A stretch of DNA of 64,000 bases from Phycisphaerales bacterium. Its GTDB lineage: Bacteria > Planctomycetota > Phycisphaerae > Phycisphaerales > UBA1924. Shown piece after piece: positions 10,201 through 18,697 of the stretch (position 1 is its first letter; each line of letters opens with the position of its first letter). The DNA lies in NCBI GenBank assembly GCA_030149165.1, contig JASBRY010000009.1, forward strand, positions 1,116,001 through 1,180,000, given 5' to 3'. The notes under the pieces are model-generated. The model searched no databases. It was not told the origin of the DNA and saw only the letters and a list, made by a program, of their open reading frames with translations. The translations under genes and the position numbers were made by a program.

Positions 10201-11009
10201 GTGGGCCTCAGATGATCAAGAGCGAGGATACTTTTCTTGTAGCGTATGTGCTCTTTGATAAGCAGCCCGGGGTTGCAGAAGTCACCGTTGTTGAAGATGC
10301 GAAGGCGTACATCAACTCGAAGATTGAATCTGGTGAACTTGTTGTGCCCGCAGGAGTGAGTTATGACTTTGCTGGTTCATATAAGAATCAGGTCCGCGCA
10401 GCGAAACGGATGAGCATTGTTCTGCCGTTGTCGTTGGTGGCGATTTTCTTATTGCTGTATTTTCAGTTCAAGAAGGTCAGCGTCACGATGATGGTGTTCT
10501 CTGGCGTATTTGTCGCTTGGGGTGGCGGGTTCATGATGCTCTGGCTCTACGGGCAGCCCTGGTTTATGGATATTGATCTGTTTGGAAACAACCTCAGAGA
10601 TTTGTTCCAGATCCGCCAGTACAACCTGAGTGTTGCCGTGTGGGTTGGGTTCCTTGCCTTGTTCGGGATTGCGACCGATGACGGCGTCATCATGGCTACT
10701 CGAATCGAGCAGTCAATGCGTGAAGAGAAACCCAACTCAATCGAATCGATCCGTCATGCGGTGGTCACCGGCGGTCGACTCCGGGTGCGTGCAGCCGTGA
10801 TGACTTCTGCAACCACTATTCTCGCACTCCTCCCGGTGCTTACGAGCACTGGTCGAGGTTCAGACATCATGATCCCGATGGCGATCCCAACATTTGGCGG
10901 GATGGTTGTCGCATCGTTGACTTGGTTTGTCGTTCCCATCCTGTACTGCTGGGCGCAGGAATGGAAACTCCGTATAACACAGATTACCAGCAAGAAAACC
11001 ACTGACTAA
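7224..11009 (+). CDS. cusA: Heavy-metal RND efflux pump, CusA family, enlarged
   Basis: A 1261-residue inner membrane pump that uses proton entry to move metal ions out through the adaptor and outer membrane factor. The N-terminus (DAIPDIGENQQIVFTEWMG) and the TM4 signature AIAIGTIVDMGIVLSEN resemble the Cu/Ag group of HME-RND proteins. It is about 200 residues longer than the usual ~1040. Extra hydrophobic segments lie at about 530-690, an acidic insert (DDRGHRI ... EDDDGEPYRQWRDE) in the periplasmic part near 775-815, and a loop near 1100-1130. The start at 7224 is chosen because the longer frame only covers the end of the adaptor gene. Copper/silver specificity is inferred. Confidence 0.92.
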   Translation: MTDLEHNPGLVNRVIRFCLEQKLVVAILLFVMIFWGVLVAPFDWKMGDLPRDPVPVDAIPDIGENQQIVFTEWMGRSPQDIDDQISYPMTVALLGIPGVKDIRSYSVFGFSTIYIVFEDGIEFYWSRSRVLEKLNSLPAGTLPNGVVPTLGPDATALGQVFWYTLEGRDSDGNPTGGWEPDELRSIQDFTVKYQLAGVEGVSEVASIGGFVREYQVDVNPDAMRAAGITLKQVIGAVRKSNLDVGARTLEVNRAEYIVRGIGFIEDPEDLEQTAITARDGQPILIGDIAQVGYGPALRRGVLTKAGVEAVGGVVVVRYGENPMATIKRVKEQIASTASGLPTKILSDGTESQVTIVPFYDRSGLIKETLGTLNSAIEQQVYVTIIVVVLMVMHLRSSILIGAMLPITVMGTFIGMKVFRVDANIVALSGIAIAIGTIVDMGIVLSENILRGLDDADPTESRLEVVYRASSEVGGAVLTAVATTVVGFLPVFTMEAAEGKLFKPLAYTKTFALIASIIIALTILPAAAQVLMGFRVPIKSMRTISSAMLAVAGVCIAIWIQPLGGILIAAFGMFYLIEPALPKLVARSLLWSANLVVVGVVLVVLAGSWEPLGPEPGLIGNAIFIGSIVGGLLLVFWVIRILFPLVLTWALKHKVIALSPAIFIVLFGSTVWHGFDQVWGWLPEGVRQNERTVKIAHSLPGLGSEFMPSLDEGSFLYMPTTMPHASIGEATDILKELDLRIMSVPEVEMSVGKIGRVDSPLDPAPISMIETIIEYADEYIMDDRGHRILFAVDDEGKYLRSESNELIEDDDGEPYRQWRDEIQSPQDIWDEIVRVAEMPGVTSAPKLQPIETRIVMLQSGFRAPMGIKVYGPSLVSIESFALELERLLKEVPSVQPAAVFADRVVGKPYLEIEIDREKIARYGIQIDDVQEVIEVAIGGKPLTMTVEGRERYPVRVRYLRELRDQPETLLDILVPAPDGTQVPLAELASLEYRRGPQMIKSEDTFLVAYVLFDKQPGVAEVTVVEDAKAYINSKIESGELVVPAGVSYDFAGSYKNQVRAAKRMSIVLPLSLVAIFLLLYFQFKKVSVTMMVFSGVFVAWGGGFMMLWLYGQPWFMDIDLFGNNLRDLFQIRQYNLSVAVWVGFLALFGIATDDGVIMATRIEQSMREEKPNSIESIRHAVVTGGRLRVRAAVMTSATTILALLPVLTSTGRGSDIMIPMAIPTFGGMVVASLTWFVVPILYCWAQEWKLRITQITSKKTTD

Positions 11010-11021
11010 AGGAGTCACTCA

Positions 11022-12005
11022 ATGAAATGTTTATCCATCACTGCTGTTTGCGCCTGTTGCGCATTTCTCGCAACTCCAGTCCTCGCTCAATCCGGACACG
11101 GGAATCATGCCGGTCATGCACATGCCGAATCGGATTCCTCAAAGCCAGTCAATGCAATGTGTCCGATCGGGAAGGAACCTGTAGAAGATGACGGCGGCCG
11201 CACTGTCTACAAGGGCAAGACCATCGGATTCTGTTGCCCCGGCTGTATTGGCAAATTCAATGCATGGGATGAGAGCAAGAAAGACGAGTTTGTATCCATG
11301 TCCATGATGAGTGGGCAACCAGGTATGCATGACGAGCATGAGAAGATGACAGACTCCAAGGATGTGAATGAGTCTGATAGTGTGCAGTACCTGTTCAATA
11401 CCTGCGCGGTTTCGGGGAAAGAACTCGGAAGCATGGGTGACCCCATCGTCAAGTCCTATGACGGGCGTGAGGTCAAGTTCTGCTGCAAGATGTGCGTGCC
11501 AAGATTCGAGAAGAATCTAGAGGCGTCGTTTGCCAAGCTCGATCAGAAGATCATCGAATCGCAGTTGCCTTTGTATCCAATGGCCAACTGTGTTGTCTCG
11601 AACGAAGAGTTTGGCGGGGATATGGGAGATCCGATTGATCTTGTATATAACAATCGGCTTGTCCGCCTTTGCTGCAAGATGTGCAAGTCTGATTTCAAAG
11701 ATAACCCAAAAAAGTTCATCGACAAACTCGATGCAGCGGTCATTGCCCAGCAGAGCGAACATTATCCATTGACAACATGCCCGATCTCGGGGGAGGAACT
11801 CGGATCGATGGGTGGTGCGATCAATGTCGTCTATGCGGGTCGTCTTGTCAAGTTCTGTTGTGCGATGTGCGTGCCCAAGTTCGAAGCCGACCCGATGCCG
11901 ACGATCGAGAAGATTGACGCAGCGTGGACAGAGTTGCATGGGAACAGCGATCAAGGTCATCAAGATATGGATAACCACGGCAAGCCAGGCCATCACGGCG
12001 GGTAA
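11022..12005 (+). CDS. Secreted protein with four tandem YHS-like metal-binding repeats
   Basis: A 327-residue exported protein: signal peptide ending FLATPVLAQ, a short His-rich stretch (GHGNHAGHAHAE), four YHS-like repeats and a His-rich tail (HHGG). Each repeat has one Cys in a C-x3-x-E/P motif and about 25 residues later a CC-x2-C knot: repeat 1 MCPIGKEPV ... FCCPGC; 2 TCAVSGKELGSMGDP ... FCCKMC; 3 NCVVSNEEFGGDMGDP ... LCCKMC; 4 TCPISGEELGSMGG ... FCCAMC. YHS domains accompany copper ATPases and bind Cu. Repeats 2-4 are much closer to one another than to repeat 1, suggesting recent duplication. It starts 12 bp after cusA. Inferred role: periplasmic metal storage or delivery. Confidence 0.88.
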   Translation: MKCLSITAVCACCAFLATPVLAQSGHGNHAGHAHAESDSSKPVNAMCPIGKEPVEDDGGRTVYKGKTIGFCCPGCIGKFNAWDESKKDEFVSMSMMSGQPGMHDEHEKMTDSKDVNESDSVQYLFNTCAVSGKELGSMGDPIVKSYDGREVKFCCKMCVPRFEKNLEASFAKLDQKIIESQLPLYPMANCVVSNEEFGGDMGDPIDLVYNNRLVRLCCKMCKSDFKDNPKKFIDKLDAAVIAQQSEHYPLTTCPISGEELGSMGGAINVVYAGRLVKFCCAMCVPKFEADPMPTIEKIDAAWTELHGNSDQGHQDMDNHGKPGHHGG

Positions 12006-12020
12006 TTGGAGAATGAAACA

Positions 12021-12905
12021 ATGCAGTCGATGAATATACTTCTGACAGTTTCTGCTATCGCAGCGTTGGCGTTCCCATCGATTGCAATAGCACAAGATAC
12101 TCATGACGAACATGCACATGTTACCGAAACCTCAAGCTTCGATTCGCCATTGGGACCCATCAACTCAATGTGTCCGGTGACGACGGATGAAGTCGTTGAT
12201 CCAGCATTCCAAACTGAGTATGAAGGCCAGGTCATCGGATTCTGCTGCAGGAAGTGCCGTACTCGATTCGAAGAAAATCCCGAGTCTTATCTCGCTGAAC
12301 TACCAATGCTCCTGACTGTATCGATGCTTTCACAAGATATAGGGCATGATGAAGGCGATTCACACAGTCATGATTCGAGCATGGTTGATGATCATGAGGA
12401 CAGTTTCAGCCATGACGATAGTGAGGAGCATGATCACGCAACTGACCATGGAATAAATGAATCGGGACTTGCCAGGCTCATTTCATGGCTTGGCAAGTTC
12501 CATCCAGCGGCTACCCACCTCCCGATCGGCATGCTGATCGGGGGCGGGTTGGCCGAGGGCCTATTGATCATGACAAAAAAGGAAATCTTTCGGAATGCGA
12601 GTGCGTTCTGCGTTGTAGTTGCCAGTATTGGTGCGATTATAGCGGTGTCGCTTGGCTGGTTCAACGGTGGCTTTGCAATCGTTGATGATCAATGGCCACA
12701 GACGGTTCATAGGTGGCTAGGAACAGTAACCGCAGCATTCACTTTTCTCTCGGTATTCCTGCTGATCCTTTCTGCAAAGAGCACCGTCAAACAATCAATG
12801 AGAATCTGGTACCGTATCACATTATTTTCTGCAGTCGGGTTAATTGGTGCGACGGGCTTCTTTGGAGGTGCTCTTGTGTACGGCATGAATCACTATGCAT
12901 GGTAA
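12021..12905 (+). CDS. Membrane protein with exported YHS-like domain, His/Asp-rich linker and DUF2231-like domain
   Basis: A 294-residue protein. A signal peptide (ending SIAIAQ) is followed by one YHS-like unit (MCPVTTDEVVDP ... FCCRKCRTRFEENPESY), a His/Asp/Ser-rich linker (about 105-150, several HD and HDS runs), and a four-helix membrane domain starting KFHPAATHLPIGMLIGGG, which matches the DUF2231 family motif. The start at 12021 is chosen because GGAG lies 9 bases upstream; a TTG 15 bases earlier is in frame but inside the ribosome site. DUF2231 proteins are thought to bind redox cofactors or metals through the conserved His. It is in the same operon, 15 bp after the four-YHS gene. Confidence 0.85.
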   Translation: MQSMNILLTVSAIAALAFPSIAIAQDTHDEHAHVTETSSFDSPLGPINSMCPVTTDEVVDPAFQTEYEGQVIGFCCRKCRTRFEENPESYLAELPMLLTVSMLSQDIGHDEGDSHSHDSSMVDDHEDSFSHDDSEEHDHATDHGINESGLARLISWLGKFHPAATHLPIGMLIGGGLAEGLLIMTKKEIFRNASAFCVVVASIGAIIAVSLGWFNGGFAIVDDQWPQTVHRWLGTVTAAFTFLSVFLLILSAKSTVKQSMRIWYRITLFSAVGLIGATGFFGGALVYGMNHYAW

Positions 12906-12949
12906 ATGCATACCGGTCCGTGATTCGCAATATGGCCTGGGAGTTCAGA

Positions 12950-14464
12950 ATGATACGAAAGTCAGTAAATGCAATACGATCACGCTTTCAGCGTGCACAC
13001 CTGAGAACCCAACTTCTATTCACGGTGAACTTGTTTGTGGCAGCAATACTGGCAGCGTATCTCTATATTGATTTTCAACAAAGTGTGCGGTTTGATCTGC
13101 AAGAAAAATCGGTTTCATTGAGTGATGAGTCACGGACAATCCATGCTGCAATACAAGAGTTACGCACGATGGGTCCAGATGCTGTCCAGCGTCATATCAA
13201 TACAATCTGTGCGACTATGAACTCCGGGGAATCACCTGGTCACACCATCGAAGTGGTGATTGATGGAGTCCATTTTATCTCCGACGCAACACAGCATCTT
13301 CATGATCATTCATCGCCCTGGTCGGAACTTGTTGCAGGTTCAGTTTCAGCCGAAGGGGTAATGGTTCGGGTTGGAGAACGGAGGAAGCCATTGGTTGCCA
13401 AGGTTCGAAGAGATTCACTTGAGGGTCTTGGAGTGTTGGTTGGTTCAACTCTTCTCGGTGTATTGGTTCTGAATATACTATTGGTCCGGCTTGTAACACG
13501 GCCTCTTGAGCGAACCGTCGTTGCAGTTCGTGAGGTTGGAAAGGGAAAGCATGGAATCACGGTCGGCGTGAGGGCAAACTGCGAACTTTCTCAGTTGGCT
13601 GATGAAGTGTCACAGATGAGCCAAGAACTGGATCGGCGAGATTCAGATCGTAATGCACAACTTGATCGTGCACAACGTTTACAAGCCCATCTCATTCCGA
13701 AAAAGTATTCAAATGACGGGCTTGAAGTAGCCATTGAGTTTCATCCTGCTGATGAGATCGCGGGAGATTATGTAGATGTGCTTGAATGCCCGAATGGCGA
13801 TACATTATTTTGTGTAGCTGATGTTGTCGGGCACGGCATCCATGCTGCGATGGGATCAGCGGTACTCAAGGCATTATTGCTCACTGTTGACCTAGGGGAG
13901 TCATCTCCATCTGAGATGCTCAGATGGATCAATCAACGATTCTGCTCAGCCAGCCTGCCGGAAGATTTTGCATCCATGATTCTGGTTCGAGTCTCATGTG
14001 ATAGAAGAACGTTGGTGTACGCAAGCGCTGGGCATGAACTTGGCTATCTCAGAAAAACTGATGGGGAACTCCAAGAACTAAGCTCTACCGGCACAGTACT
14101 CGGCATTATCAATGATGCTGAGTATGAGAACATTGAGCATCAACTTCATCAGGGCGATCTGATCGCCCTGCTTTCAGATGGGGTAAGTGAGACATTCAAC
14201 TCTGAAAAGGCCATGCTAGGCAGAGGCAGAATCAGTTCCATGATTCAAAGACCGACTCGAATTTGTGCAGATGCAGTAGCTGATGAAATAGTCACTAGGG
14301 CAGTAAAACACAGAGGTGAAACACAAGTTATGGATGACATAACCGTACTTGTTTTAAGTGTTGTACATCAAGACCATATTAACGAGGCAGGCGTAGAAAG
14401 CAGTGGTTTCGAGAACAAGCCCAATAAGCCTCTAATTGACATTTCTATGACTTCTTCATCATAA
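12950..14464 (+). CDS. Membrane-bound SpoIIE/RsbU-type PP2C phosphatase with HAMP domain
   Basis: A 504-residue signalling protein. Two membrane helices (about 20-40 and 155-180) flank a periplasmic sensor of ~110 residues; a HAMP linker (about 180-230) follows, and then a SpoIIE-type PP2C domain (about 247-470). Metal-binding acidic motifs are present: EIAGDYVDV, CVADVVGHGIHAAMGS, LLSDGVSETF and DDITVLVLS. This family dephosphorylates anti-sigma-factor antagonists (STAS proteins) in partner-switching systems; no kinase or STAS partner is encoded in this window. The start at 12950 has GGGAG 6 bases upstream; the frame is open further upstream but overlaps the previous gene. It sits 44 bp after the DUF2231 gene, inside the copper cluster. 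Confidence 0.9.
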   Translation: MIRKSVNAIRSRFQRAHLRTQLLFTVNLFVAAILAAYLYIDFQQSVRFDLQEKSVSLSDESRTIHAAIQELRTMGPDAVQRHINTICATMNSGESPGHTIEVVIDGVHFISDATQHLHDHSSPWSELVAGSVSAEGVMVRVGERRKPLVAKVRRDSLEGLGVLVGSTLLGVLVLNILLVRLVTRPLERTVVAVREVGKGKHGITVGVRANCELSQLADEVSQMSQELDRRDSDRNAQLDRAQRLQAHLIPKKYSNDGLEVAIEFHPADEIAGDYVDVLECPNGDTLFCVADVVGHGIHAAMGSAVLKALLLTVDLGESSPSEMLRWINQRFCSASLPEDFASMILVRVSCDRRTLVYASAGHELGYLRKTDGELQELSSTGTVLGIINDAEYENIEHQLHQGDLIALLSDGVSETFNSEKAMLGRGRISSMIQRPTRICADAVADEIVTRAVKHRGETQVMDDITVLVLSVVHQDHINEAGVESSGFENKPNKPLIDISMTSSS

Positions 14465-14475
14465 GGAAAGATACT

Positions 14476-14688
14476 ATGAAACACTCTTTCATAATGATAA
14501 CAGTGTGCGTGATTCCCTTTCTGTTGTTCTTTTCATTTCCCTTTCTTGGATTGAGCGGCGACTGGAGTTTGTTGCTCTTTGTCGTTCTTCTCTTCGGCGG
14601 GCATTTACTCATGCTGACATGGCATAGTCGTCAAACTCACATGAGCAACAAAAATACAAATACATTGGAGGTGCATGATGACAACTAA
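14476..14688 (+). CDS. Small two-helix membrane protein (DUF2933-like)
   Basis: A 70-residue protein with two hydrophobic helices (VCVIPFLLFFSFPFLGL and WSLLLFVVLLFGGHLLMLTW) and a polar tail. The arrangement resembles small DUF2933-type proteins often found near copper efflux genes, but the similarity is by layout only. AAGGA lies 8 bases upstream of the ATG. It is 11 bp after the phosphatase gene and overlaps the following gene by about 10 bases, so it is very probably translated as part of the operon. Confidence 0.65.
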   Translation: MKHSFIMITVCVIPFLLFFSFPFLGLSGDWSLLLFVVLLFGGHLLMLTWHSRQTHMSNKNTNTLEVHDDN

Positions 14689-14971
14689 AACGCTTAGTGT
14701 CCATCGTACTGGATTTGCACTTGGAGCATCTCTCGCGGTTCTATACGCAGGATGTATGATTCTAATGCTTTCGGTTTCACGTGAATCCGTTGTGCAGTTT
14801 GCAAACAGTATTCTGCACGGCATTGATGTCGATCCGATTATGAGGTGGAACATGCCATTGTGGGAAGCATGCTTAGGGGTTATTGAGATATTTATTCTTG
14901 GCTGGTTCTTCGGTGCGCTCTTTTCATCGTTGTACAACTATGGCCTGGGGAATCCGCCGAATTCAGGCTAA
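14678..14971 (+). CDS. Small two-helix membrane protein (DUF5676-like)
   Basis: A 97-residue protein with two membrane helices (about 12-32 and 65-90) and an amphipathic link ending [13 protein letters not shown]. The end pattern, with W/F-rich helix then LYN, fits the DUF5676 family of small membrane proteins seen next to metal ATPases. GGAGG precedes two adjacent ATGs; 14678 has the better 6-base spacing, while 14675 is also possible. The stop lies 20 bp before the copper ATPase start, so it may serve as an accessory subunit of that pump (inference). Confidence 0.7.
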   Translation: MTTKTLSVHRTGFALGASLAVLYAGCMILMLSVSRESVVQFANSILHGIDVDPIMRWNMPLWEACLGVIEIFILGWFFGALFSSLYNYGLGNPPNSG

Positions 14972-14990
14972 AAGAACAGAGGACAATACA

Positions 14991-17324
14991 GTGAATACAA
15001 ACACAAACACTCACCAATCAGTAGAGGAAGTCACAGATCCAGTCTGTGGCATGAAGATAGATCGAGAGACTGCTTCAGAAGTCATTGATTATCAGTCGCG
15101 CCAATATCATTTCTGTGGTTCATCGTGTGCCCAGAAGTTTAAAACCAACCCCCAGCATTACCTCGTTCCTATAGAAGACCGGTCTGCTCCGAACACGCCA
15201 ATAGACGCGATCTATACCTGCCCTATGCATCCGGAGATCGAGCAGGTCGGCCCTGGCTCATGCCCAAAATGTGGCATGGCGCTCGAACCCATGGATTCTA
15301 GTGCAGAGCAGGACGATGGCGAACTGCGTGATATGACCAGAAGGTTTATAATATCGGCTATCTTTACTCTTCCATTGCTCTTCGTGTCTATGGGAAACTT
15401 GTTGCCCGGAAATCCAGTTGACAAACTCTTTGGACATACAACGGCAAGATGGAGTGAGCTATTACTTGCGACTCCAGTGATCCTCTATTGCGCGTGGCCG
15501 TTTTTTGTCAGAGCACTCCAGTCGGTTAAACACACAAGTCCGAATATGTTTACTCTTGTTGGTATGGGTGTCGGCGTAGCGTATGTATTTAGCGTTGTTG
15601 CCACTCTCTTGCCTGGTATATTTCCTGAGTCGTTTAGAGATGAAATTGGGCAGGTTGCAGTGTACTTTGAAGCGGCAGCATTCATCACTATGCTTGTGTT
15701 GCTTGGACAAGTGCTTGAGCTTCGAGCACGCTCACAGACCGGTTCGGCAATCCGTGAACTCCTAGAGCTCGCCCCGCCGACTGCATTGATTCTTGATTCG
15801 GATGGTCACGATAAGGAAGTACCGGTTGAGCAACTCAATGTAGGTGATCGAGTCCGGGTTCGTCCTGGAGATAAGATTCCTATTGATGGGGTAGTTATCG
15901 AGGGGCATTCATCAGTAGATGAGTCGATGATCACCGGAGAACCTGTTCCGGTAGCCAAAGAAGCTGGCGTTCAGGTCACCGGCGGCACTGTAAATACGAC
16001 GGGGTCCTTTATATTTGAAGTTGAGCGGGTGGGTTCTGAGACCATGCTCGCACAGATTGTACAAATGGTTTCCGACGCGCAGCGTTCACGAGCACCCATA
16101 CAGAAACTTGTTGATGCTGTTTCTGCTTGGTTTGTTCCAGCCGTGATTGTTATAGCGGTAATTTCATTCGTTCTTTGGTCAACACTTGGACCATCCCCAG
16201 CTATGGCATACGCACTGATTGCTTCAATATCAGTGCTCATTATTGCTTGTCCCTGTGCTCTTGGATTGGCTACACCGATGTCAATCATGGTGGCTGCTGG
16301 GAAAGGGGCAAAGAATGGCGTTCTGATCAAGGATGCTGAAGCGCTCGAAGTATTCGGGAAGATCACTACTGTTGTAGTTGACAAAACAGGGACTTTGACA
16401 GAAGGCAAGCCCAAACTTGTTGAAGTCCATTCGATAGATGGCATTGATCAAAAACGGATGCTATCACTCATTGCTGCTGCAGAGCGTTCTAGCGAACACC
16501 CGTTAGCAAGTGCCATTGTAAAGGGCGCTGTTGAGCGTGGTGTTGATCAGTTGGATGTGAGTTCGTTTGAGTCTATCACAGGCAAGGGCATCACGGCAAC
16601 TGTTGACGGGGTTCAAGTAGGTATTGGATCTCCCAAGATGATGCTTGCAATGGATATTGATCCTTCTCCTCTGTCATCTCTTGCAGATGATGCAAGACGC
16701 GAAGGGCAGACCGCCATGCTTGTTGCAATGGGAGGTCATTTAGCCGGGATGATTTCAGTAGCCGATCCGATCAAGGAATCGACGCCCGGAGCGATCGAAG
16801 CAATGCATAAACTCGGTCTTCGTATTGTGATGCTCACAGGAGACAATGAGACTACAGCAAGAGCGATTGCTTCCAAACTCAACATCGACGATGTGAAAGC
16901 GGATGTGCTTCCGCAAGAGAAGGCCGAGATTGTCAAAAGCTATCAAGATCAAGGAGAGCGGATAGCAATGGCAGGCGACGGAGTCAATGACGCTCCTGCA
17001 CTTGCACAAGCTGATATTGGCATTGCGATGGGAACCGGATCTGGGGTTGCCATTGAGAGCGCTGGGATCACACTCATAGGCGGTGATCTACGGGGTCTGG
17101 TACGAGCACGAAAGCTGAGTACATCTACGATGCGAAATATCCGCCAGAACCTGTTCTTCGCATTTGTATATAACGCTGCAGGAGTTCCAGTTGCCGCAGG
17201 CGTGCTGTATCCAATGTTCGGAGAGCGGGCATTGCTCAGTCCGCTCATCGCTGCAGTCGCCATGAGCCTGAGTTCAGTATCGGTGATTGCGAATGCATTG
17301 CGTCTGCGCCGAGTTCGGCTTTAA
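14991..17324 (+). CDS. copA: Copper-translocating P-type ATPase with N-terminal YHS and heavy-metal-binding domains (CopA-like)
   Basis: A 777-residue P1B-type ATPase that exports Cu(I)/Ag(I) from the cytoplasm using ATP. In order: YHS domain ([20 protein letters not shown] ... FCGSSC), heavy-metal-binding domain ([10 protein letters not shown] ... [10 protein letters not shown]), six to eight membrane helices, the CPC motif at residues 420-422 ([11 protein letters not shown]), phosphorylation motif DKTGTLTEG with Asp464, the HP motif [11 protein letters not shown], and the hinge [16 protein letters not shown]. There is no classical HMA domain; the YHS and Cys domains replace it. Start: GTG at 14991 with GAGG 8 bases upstream. 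The frame is open upstream but overlaps the previous gene and has no ribosome site. Confidence 0.94.
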   Translation: MNTNTNTHQSVEEVTDPVCGMKIDRETASEVIDYQSRQYHFCGSSCAQKFKTNPQHYLVPIEDRSAPNTPIDAIYTCPMHPEIEQVGPGSCPKCGMALEPMDSSAEQDDGELRDMTRRFIISAIFTLPLLFVSMGNLLPGNPVDKLFGHTTARWSELLLATPVILYCAWPFFVRALQSVKHTSPNMFTLVGMGVGVAYVFSVVATLLPGIFPESFRDEIGQVAVYFEAAAFITMLVLLGQVLELRARSQTGSAIRELLELAPPTALILDSDGHDKEVPVEQLNVGDRVRVRPGDKIPIDGVVIEGHSSVDESMITGEPVPVAKEAGVQVTGGTVNTTGSFIFEVERVGSETMLAQIVQMVSDAQRSRAPIQKLVDAVSAWFVPAVIVIAVISFVLWSTLGPSPAMAYALIASISVLIIACPCALGLATPMSIMVAAGKGAKNGVLIKDAEALEVFGKITTVVVDKTGTLTEGKPKLVEVHSIDGIDQKRMLSLIAAAERSSEHPLASAIVKGAVERGVDQLDVSSFESITGKGITATVDGVQVGIGSPKMMLAMDIDPSPLSSLADDARREGQTAMLVAMGGHLAGMISVADPIKESTPGAIEAMHKLGLRIVMLTGDNETTARAIASKLNIDDVKADVLPQEKAEIVKSYQDQGERIAMAGDGVNDAPALAQADIGIAMGTGSGVAIESAGITLIGGDLRGLVRARKLSTSTMRNIRQNLFFAFVYNAAGVPVAAGVLYPMFGERALLSPLIAAVAMSLSSVSVIANALRLRRVRL

Positions 17325-17348
17325 CAACTCTTACTCACGGAGTAATCA

Positions 17349-17963
17349 ATGGATAACGCTGTCACATTAGTCCAAGCATACCTGAGGCTCAATGGGTATT
17401 TTACGATCACCGAGTTTCCGATTGTTGAAGCGATCAAGCATGGTGGGCATCGTACGGCAACAGACATCGATGTCATGGCAGTTCGATTTCCTGGGGCTGG
17501 TCGGCTAGTCACTCAATCAGGGAAGAGATCACATCATGATCGCATTATTACCGGTGTTGATCCGGTGCTCGGTGTTTCGCTGGGTGATGCTGACATGATT
17601 ATTGGTGAAGTCAAAGAAGGAAAGGCACAGATCAATCGTGGTGGGCGAGATCCATCAGTGTTGAGAACGGCTTTGGTGAGGTTTGGGTGCTGTCATGACG
17701 AGAAAGTCTCCGAGATGGTGCATTTCCTAATCCAGAAGGGTCACGCTCAAACTCAGCATGGGCACAACATTCGACTGGTCGCATTTGGATCCATTCTACC
17801 AGAATCCAATCCCGGTTACCTCACAATTGGGCTAGGTCACATCATTGATTTTACCAAAGCATATCTGCAGGATAACTGGGATGTGTTTCGTGTAACGGAC
17901 TTGAAGGATCCTGCGTTGGGATTTTTGTCAACCCTGATCAAATCATCGAGGATATCTTCATGA
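17349..17963 (+). CDS. Uncharacterised protein with PD-(D/E)XK nuclease-like motif
   Basis: A 204-residue soluble protein without signal peptide or helices. I do not recognise a named family. Residues about 8-95 show a pattern typical of the PD-(D/E)XK fold: AYLRLNGYFTITEFP, then TATDIDVMAVRFPGAG (candidate catalytic Asp), then DADMIIGEVKEGKAQIN (candidate E-x-K). The C-terminal half (IRLVAFGSILPESN, LGHIIDFTKAYLQDNWDVF) looks like a supporting domain. It begins 24 bp after the copper ATPase and overlaps the PepSY gene by 4 bases, so it is firmly inside the operon. A nuclease activity is a motif-based inference; a structural or binding role is possible. Confidence 0.75.
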   Translation: MDNAVTLVQAYLRLNGYFTITEFPIVEAIKHGGHRTATDIDVMAVRFPGAGRLVTQSGKRSHHDRIITGVDPVLGVSLGDADMIIGEVKEGKAQINRGGRDPSVLRTALVRFGCCHDEKVSEMVHFLIQKGHAQTQHGHNIRLVAFGSILPESNPGYLTIGLGHIIDFTKAYLQDNWDVFRVTDLKDPALGFLSTLIKSSRISS

Positions 17964-18697
17964 AACCTAGGAAATCGACATACATAGCACATCGTTGGTT
18001 TGGTCTTGTCATTTCGTTGCAACTACTTGCATGGAGTGTGGGTGGGTTTATTTTTAGTATTCTCGATATAGACGAAGTACACGGGGATACTGAAGCACGG
18101 ATGGTTCAATCTAATGGCGTGAGTATCAGTTCGTTACCGAGTGAGATTCAAGAATCCCTCGGGGAGCAAGGAGTCGAGACGATCAGCACAGCAACTCTTA
18201 TTGATCGTGGGCTCGGCCCATTTTGGGAGATTCGCCTTCCAGATGGAAGTTGGTTTGGTCGAATCGATAACTACGGTGAGATTCTGGGTCTCATCACTCC
18301 TGAACAGGCCCGGAGTATCGCTGCCGAAGATTTCATTCCTGATTCAGAAATGATCAGTATTCGGCTGATTGAGGAAAAGCCGCCGAGTGAGTATCGGGGC
18401 GGCCGGCTCCCTGCTTATCAGGTCGCAATGGATCATCCGAAAGAGACTCGAATCTACATCGATGCCTCAACCGGGAGAATTATGGCTAGGCGGAACAAGT
18501 CTTGGAGAATATTCGACTTCTTCTGGATGCTACACACGATGGACTATAAGGGTCGTGACAACTTCAATCATCCCTTGCTCACTATAGCAAGCGTGTTGGC
18601 GATCACTACATCAGGTTCCGGTCTTGCACTTTGGGGTTGGAGAGTGCTTCCCAAGTTTAAACGCAGATTCACCGGCAACATCAGGGTGAAATCATGA
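17960..18697 (+). CDS. PepSY-domain membrane protein
   Basis: A 245-residue protein. An N-terminal helix (about 12-34, WFGLVISLQLLAWSVGGFIF) follows the typical Arg/His lead (STYIAHRW). Two PepSY-like periplasmic units are present, the second ending TRIYIDASTGRIMARRNKSWR, and a C-terminal helix (ASVLAITTSGSGLALWGWR). This is the layout of PepSY-associated membrane proteins, often linked to iron or copper uptake and reduction systems. It overlaps the preceding and following genes by 4 bases each (ATGA), so the three are translationally coupled. No flavodoxin or reductase domain is fused. Confidence 0.82.
   Translation: MKPRKSTYIAHRWFGLVISLQLLAWSVGGFIFSILDIDEVHGDTEARMVQSNGVSISSLPSEIQESLGEQGVETISTATLIDRGLGPFWEIRLPDGSWFGRIDNYGEILGLITPEQARSIAAEDFIPDSEMISIRLIEEKPPSEYRGGRLPAYQVAMDHPKETRIYIDASTGRIMARRNKSWRIFDFFWMLHTMDYKGRDNFNHPLLTIASVLAITTSGSGLALWGWRVLPKFKRRFTGNIRVKS

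Noticed and set aside
12713-12949. Upstream extension of the phosphatase frame
   Set aside because: It overlaps the DUF2231 gene in another frame and lacks a ribosome site; the ATG at 12950 has a good one and leads directly into the first membrane helix region.
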